From Comamonadaceae bacterium 2PF (GTDB lineage Bacteria; Pseudomonadota; Gammaproteobacteria; Burkholderiales; Burkholderiaceae_C), in contig SCMV01000002.1 of NCBI GenBank assembly GCA_005502875.1, positions 124,001-188,000 of the forward strand: a DNA stretch of 64,000 nucleotides, read 5' to 3'. Below the pieces are notes generated by a model. That model did not search any database and was not told where the DNA came from. It saw only the letters and a list, made by a program, of their open reading frames with translations. Of this stretch, positions 58,375-64,000 are shown piece by piece; position 1 is the stretch's first letter, and each line of letters begins with the position of its first letter. The translations under genes were made by a program, and so were the position numbers.

Positions 58375-60486
58375 ATGACGGTGAGCCCGGCGCGCTTGAG
58401 CGCGCACCCATCAGGCGAAGCGGGACAGCCGCCCTATTCGCCCGAGTACGGTGATGTCTACCACCCGGCTGCGGGCGCGTGGCAGCAGGCCCGAGGTGTG
58501 TTCCTCGGCGGCAATGGGTTGCCTGGCAGGTGGCAGGGACGCGAGCGCTTCGTCATCCTGGAGACAGGTTTTGGCCTGGGCAACAACTGCCTGGCCACCT
58601 GGGCGGCCTGGCGGCAGGACCCGCAGCGCTGCGATCGGCTGTTTTTCATCTCCATCGAAAAACACCCGCTGCGCCCCGACGACCTGGCGCTGGTGCACGG
58701 GCTGCCGCATGCGGTCGAGCCCGAACCGGCTGACCCCGACGAGCACTGGCGTCGCGCCCTCGCGGCCAAGCTGCACGCCGCCTGGCCGCCCCTGACACCT
58801 GGCTGGCACACGATTGCCCTCGACCACCTCGTGCAAGACAACGGCCGCGAGCAGTCGCTGACGTTGATGCTCGGGCTGGGTGACGTGGCGGACTTGCTGC
58901 CTGGCTTGCAAGCCTCGGTCGATGCGTTCTACCTCGATGGGTTCACGCCCGCTCGCAACCCGCAGATGTGGCATGGCCCGATGCTGTCGCGCCTCAACCG
59001 GGTGGCTGCCCGCGACGCGACCGCAGCCACCTGGTCTTCCGCCAGGGCGGTGCGCGACGCGCTGGCCCAAGCGCAGTTCGAGGTCAAGAAGCGCCAGGGT
59101 GAAAACGGCAAATGGGCCACCACGGTGGCTCGCCACCAACCTCGCTTCGTCCAAGCGCCGACACCTGGCGGCCTGTGGCCCACGCCGTCGCGCCGCGATG
59201 CCATCGTCATTGGCGCAGGCATCGCGGGCTGCAGCGCCGCCGACGCCCTGACCCGCGAGGGCTGGTCGGTGACCCTGCTGGACGCCAAGGTCGGGCCGGC
59301 GCAAGGCGCCTCGGGCAACCCGGGCGGGCTCTTTCACACCATCGTGCATGGGGACGATGGCATCCACGCGCGAGCGCACCGGGCTGCGGCGCTGTCAACC
59401 TGGCGACGGGTCAAAGGCTGGATGGCCAGTGGCGCCCTGCCCGGCCAGGCTGACGGCTTGCTGCGTCTCGACCCCAAACAAGACGCTGACGGAGCCAAGG
59501 CCCTGCTGGAGCGCCTGCCTTGGCTTGGTGAACAAGCCACCTGGCTGGACCCGGAACAAGCCCGCGCACGCAGCGGCCTGCCCGTGCCCAGCGGTGGCTG
59601 GTGGTTCCCGCAGGCTGGCTGGATGTCCCCTTCGGTCGCCTGTCAGCTGCTGCTCGACACCGCCACGGCGAGACGCCAACCCGGGGGGGGCGCCCTGTTG
59701 AGTTCCCGGTGGTCCACGCGCGTGCACGCCCTGAAACGCACCGATGGCGCCTGGCAAGCCCTCGACGAACAAGGGCGGGTGCTGGCCGAAGCCGGCTCGA
59801 TCGTGGTCGCCAACGCCTGGCAGGCCCAAGCCCTGCTGGACACCCTGCCCGCAGACCAGGCGGTTGCCATCCCGCCCGTCAGCGCAGTCCGTGGCCAGGT
59901 CAGCGTGCTGCCTTGCGATGTGCCAGGCGTCATCAGGCCGCTGGTGCCCGTGGCAGGTCAAGGCTATGTGCTCACGCTGAGCGATGGCCGGCTGCTGTGT
60001 GGCGCCACCACGCAGCACCACGATCAGGAGCCCGAGCAGCGTTTGTCCGACCACCTCCACAACCTGAACCAGGCCCTGCGCCTGGGAGCCTTGCCACCCG
60101 GCACCGATGAACGACAGCTCGCAGGCATGGCGGCATCGCTGTTCGGGTCAACGGCCCCTTCAGGCCCGATCACCGGCCGCGTCGGTTGGCGCGCCACCAC
60201 CCCCGACCGCTTGCCCCTGATCGGCGCCCTGCCCTGGCACGCTGAGCGCCTGGCCGCACGCCCCCCCGCTCGCGCCGAACAGGTGCGCATGCTGCCGCGC
60301 GAGCGCGATGCCCAAGGCGGGCTCTACCTCATCGGCGGACTGGGCTCGCGCGGGCTGACGTGGTCGATGCTGGCCGGTGAGCTCCTGGCTCACTGGGTGT
60401 GCGGCACGCCTTGCCCCGTGGAGGCAGAATTGCGCGATGCGCTCGACCCCGCCCGCTTCCTCGCCAGGCAGCACCGACACGCTTGA
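58375..60486 (+). CDS. mnmC: Bifunctional tRNA mnm5s2U34 biosynthesis protein MnmC
   Basis: 703 residues with both halves: an N-terminal SAM methyltransferase (MnmC2; ETGFGLGNN at 63-71, LDGFTPARNPQMW at 187-199) and a C-terminal FAD oxidase (MnmC1; IGAGIAGCSAAD at 279-290, GWRATTPDRLPLIG, YLIGGLGSRGLT). It converts cmnm5 to mnm5 at the wobble uridine of tRNAs. ATG 58375 gives an N-terminus like other Burkholderiales MnmC. 91 bp separate it from bdhA. Confidence 0.95.
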   Translation: MTVSPARLSAHPSGEAGQPPYSPEYGDVYHPAAGAWQQARGVFLGGNGLPGRWQGRERFVILETGFGLGNNCLATWAAWRQDPQRCDRLFFISIEKHPLRPDDLALVHGLPHAVEPEPADPDEHWRRALAAKLHAAWPPLTPGWHTIALDHLVQDNGREQSLTLMLGLGDVADLLPGLQASVDAFYLDGFTPARNPQMWHGPMLSRLNRVAARDATAATWSSARAVRDALAQAQFEVKKRQGENGKWATTVARHQPRFVQAPTPGGLWPTPSRRDAIVIGAGIAGCSAADALTREGWSVTLLDAKVGPAQGASGNPGGLFHTIVHGDDGIHARAHRAAALSTWRRVKGWMASGALPGQADGLLRLDPKQDADGAKALLERLPWLGEQATWLDPEQARARSGLPVPSGGWWFPQAGWMSPSVACQLLLDTATARRQPGGGALLSSRWSTRVHALKRTDGAWQALDEQGRVLAEAGSIVVANAWQAQALLDTLPADQAVAIPPVSAVRGQVSVLPCDVPGVIRPLVPVAGQGYVLTLSDGRLLCGATTQHHDQEPEQRLSDHLHNLNQALRLGALPPGTDERQLAGMAASLFGSTAPSGPITGRVGWRATTPDRLPLIGALPWHAERLAARPPARAEQVRMLPRERDAQGGLYLIGGLGSRGLTWSMLAGELLAHWVCGTPCPVEAELRDALDPARFLARQHRHA

Positions 60487-60515
60487 GCGTGCCGCCTGCG
60501 CCATGTCCCGACAAG

Positions 60516-60947
60516 ATGTTTGACCCCGACCGACCATTGCCCGGCTTGACCGAGCGCCTGCGCCTGGACAAATGGCTGTGGGCCGCTCGCTTTTTCAAGA
60601 CACGAGGCCTGGCCGCCGACGAGATCGACAAGGGCCGACTCCAGGTCAACGGACAGGTCGCCAAGGCTTCCCGCGAGCTGCGCGCAGGCGACGTGGTCCG
60701 CATCCGCCAGGGGGACATCGAGCGCACCGTGGTGGTCCGGGCGCTGAGCACGGTGCGGGGCCCGGCGCCGCAAGCTCAACAGCTGTACGAAGAGACCCCG
60801 CACAGCATCGCCGCCCGGCTGGCCGCAGCTGAGCAGCGCAAAACGGCGGCCGAGCCCGCCACGGCCATCGAACACGGCCGCCCGACCAAGCGCGATCGCA
60901 GGCAACTGGCCGACTGGCAACGCTGGTCGGCCAGCGCCGACGAGTGA
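60516..60947 (+). CDS. hslR: RNA-binding S4-domain protein, Hsp15-like
   Basis: 143 residues: the S4 domain (about 12-75, RLRLDKWLWAARFFKTRGLA, GRLQVNGQVAKASRELRAGD) and a basic C-terminal tail ending TKRDRRQLADWQRWSASADE. Hsp15 recycles free 50S subunits carrying nascent chains after heat stress. It begins 29 bp after mnmC and could be co-transcribed. It sits next to grpE-dnaK-dnaJ, fitting a heat-shock role. Confidence 0.9.
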   Translation: MFDPDRPLPGLTERLRLDKWLWAARFFKTRGLAADEIDKGRLQVNGQVAKASRELRAGDVVRIRQGDIERTVVVRALSTVRGPAPQAQQLYEETPHSIAARLAAAEQRKTAAEPATAIEHGRPTKRDRRQLADWQRWSASADE

Positions 60948-61005
60948 CCTGGGCGCCCTGCCGCGTCCCTCGGGTACATTTCTCGGTCCTTTTTGAAATT
61001 GGGGC

Positions 61006-61033
61006 CTTGAAATGGGCCTTGCTGGCCTCATTT
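61006..61033 (+). promoter_or_regulatory. Sigma-32-type promoter of grpE
   Basis: CTTGAAA (61006-61012), 13-bp spacer, CCTCATTT (61026-61033): a full -35 match and 7 of 8 in the -10 against CCCCATnT, 104 bp before the grpE start. Confidence 0.7.
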
Positions 61034-61137
61034 GCCCGGATTCCGGGCAGTCAGGTTGCGGCACAACGGGTGATTTGCCCTGCCCCGCCGCCGACCAGCC
61101 CCATGCCCGACGCCCCCATCCAACTTTCGAAGACACC

Positions 61138-61659
61138 ATGAGCGAGACCACTCCGACGCCCGATCACGCCAGCCCGGCTGCCAGCGACCTGCCCATCGAG
61201 CAGCAACTGGCCGAGCTGCAGGCCAAGCACGCCGAGGTGTCCGACGCGTACCTGCGCGCCAAGGCCGAGGCCGAAAACATCCGCCGCCGCGCCGAGGACG
61301 AGATCTCCAAGGCCCGCAAGTTCGCCGTCGAATCCTTCGCCGACAGCCTGCTGCCCGTGCGCGACAGCCTCGAGGCTGCCCTGGCCACCCACGCCGCCAA
61401 GCCCGACACCCCGGTCGAGACCGTGCTCGAAGGCGTGCAGGCGACCCTGCGTCAGCTGGCCTCGGCACTGGAGCGCAACAAGGTCATCGAGGTCAACCCG
61501 GCCGCCGGCACCAAGTTCGACCCGGCCATGCACCAGGCCATCAGCATGGTGCCCGCCGAGCAGGAAGCCAACACCGTCGTGGGCGTGCTGCAAAAGGGCT
61601 ACACCATCGCCGAGCGCGTGCTGCGTCCGGCCCTGGTGACCGTCGCCGCCCCGAAGTGA
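61138..61659 (+). CDS. grpE: Nucleotide exchange factor GrpE
   Basis: A 173-residue DnaK co-chaperone. A long N-terminal helix ([32 protein letters not shown], in two parts) forms the dimer coiled coil; the C-terminal beta-wing carries [26 protein letters not shown], the GrpE signature region. The ATG at 61138 starts [10 protein letters not shown]; the longer upstream frame covers the heat-shock promoter and is rejected. grpE-dnaK-dnaJ order as in other betaproteobacteria. Confidence 0.97.
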   Translation: MSETTPTPDHASPAASDLPIEQQLAELQAKHAEVSDAYLRAKAEAENIRRRAEDEISKARKFAVESFADSLLPVRDSLEAALATHAAKPDTPVETVLEGVQATLRQLASALERNKVIEVNPAAGTKFDPAMHQAISMVPAEQEANTVVGVLQKGYTIAERVLRPALVTVAAPK

Positions 61660-61720
61660 CACCTGCCGTGCCACGGCTGACCTGCGTCAAGGGACCGTCC
61701 GACCTTTTTGACACCAGGGA

Positions 61721-61748
61721 CTTGAAAAAACGCCAGGCGCACGCAGAT
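61721..61748 (+). promoter_or_regulatory. Possible sigma-32 -35 element before dnaK
   Basis: A perfect CTTGAAA at 61721-61727 in the grpE-dnaK gap; 13 bp on, ACGCAGAT matches the heat-shock -10 only partly. A second, weaker heat-shock start is possible. Confidence 0.35.
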
Positions 61749-61827
61749 TGAGCATCAAGACAGGGTCACACCCAGCTGTTTGACCCACCCACCATCTTCA
61801 GATCAGAGATTCACAGGAGCACCCAAC

Positions 61828-63765
<1,938 letters not shown>

Positions 63766-63766
63766 T

Positions 63767-64000
<234 letters not shown>

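Overview
The window is about 64 kb of GC-rich chromosome from a betaproteobacterium of the order Burkholderiales. The gene neighbourhoods look most like the Comamonadaceae/Sphaerotilaceae side, but no genus can be fixed by eye. Support comes from the PHA regulator PhaR, 3-hydroxybutyrate dehydrogenase, a RelA with a degenerate hydrolase domain, the greA-carB-carA and rlmE-ftsH-folP-glmM blocks, and a tandem pst-phoU-phoB-phoR locus. I see no insertion sequence, prophage, integrase, CRISPR array or rRNA operon. This is core chromosome with a few less familiar genes.

Layout. 0-6 kb: a minus-strand lipid cluster (TetR regulator, long FabG-type reductase, MaoC hydratase, thiolase, then fadD running off the left edge). 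6-12 kb: iron-type alcohol dehydrogenase, a patatin/CNNM pair and a divergent Zn/Cd/Pb P-type ATPase. 12-18 kb: tex, pyrD and a pseudokinase-HDOD fusion protein. 17.7-24 kb: an AddAB-like helicase-nuclease pair. 24-28 kb: trxA, rho, rpmE2 and a polytopic ArnT/PMT-like membrane protein. 28-35 kb: the phosphate regulon pstSCAB-phoU-phoB-phoR, with a Pho-box promoter before pstS and a second, oppositely oriented set of Pho boxes before a fasciclin lipoprotein gene. 36-47 kb: housekeeping block glmM, folP, ftsH, rlmE, yhbY, a DUF4149-like membrane protein, greA, carB, carA. 47-53 kb: bacterioferritin, its ferredoxin behind two Fur-box-like palindromes, an orphan gene, a 2-hydroxyacid dehydrogenase, an MFS transporter, rlmB, and the divergent ybbA/tesA pair. 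53-58 kb: phaR, tRNA-Val(GAC), relA, an alpha/beta hydrolase, bdhA. 58-64 kb: mnmC, hslR, grpE, dnaK and the start of dnaJ.

How the parts work together. The phosphate block is a complete sense-and-import system: PstSCAB imports phosphate, PhoU and PhoR sense it, and PhoB acts through CTGTCAT-type repeats visible in the sequence. The heat-shock genes (grpE, dnaK, dnaJ, hslR, ftsH) are accompanied by sigma-32-like promoters before grpE and ftsH. Acyl-CoA and polyhydroxyalkanoate metabolism recurs in the lipid cluster, phaR and bdhA. Iron storage and release are paired in bfr and bfd.

The observations most worth a second look are the Pho-controlled fasciclin lipoprotein, the pseudokinase-HDOD protein, the C-rich rho leader, a hairpin with a T-rich tail in the carAB leader, and a fabG-maoC-thiolase trio that resembles mycobacterial fabG4-htdX-fadA2. 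I did not find a clearly novel multi-gene defence or biosynthetic system.
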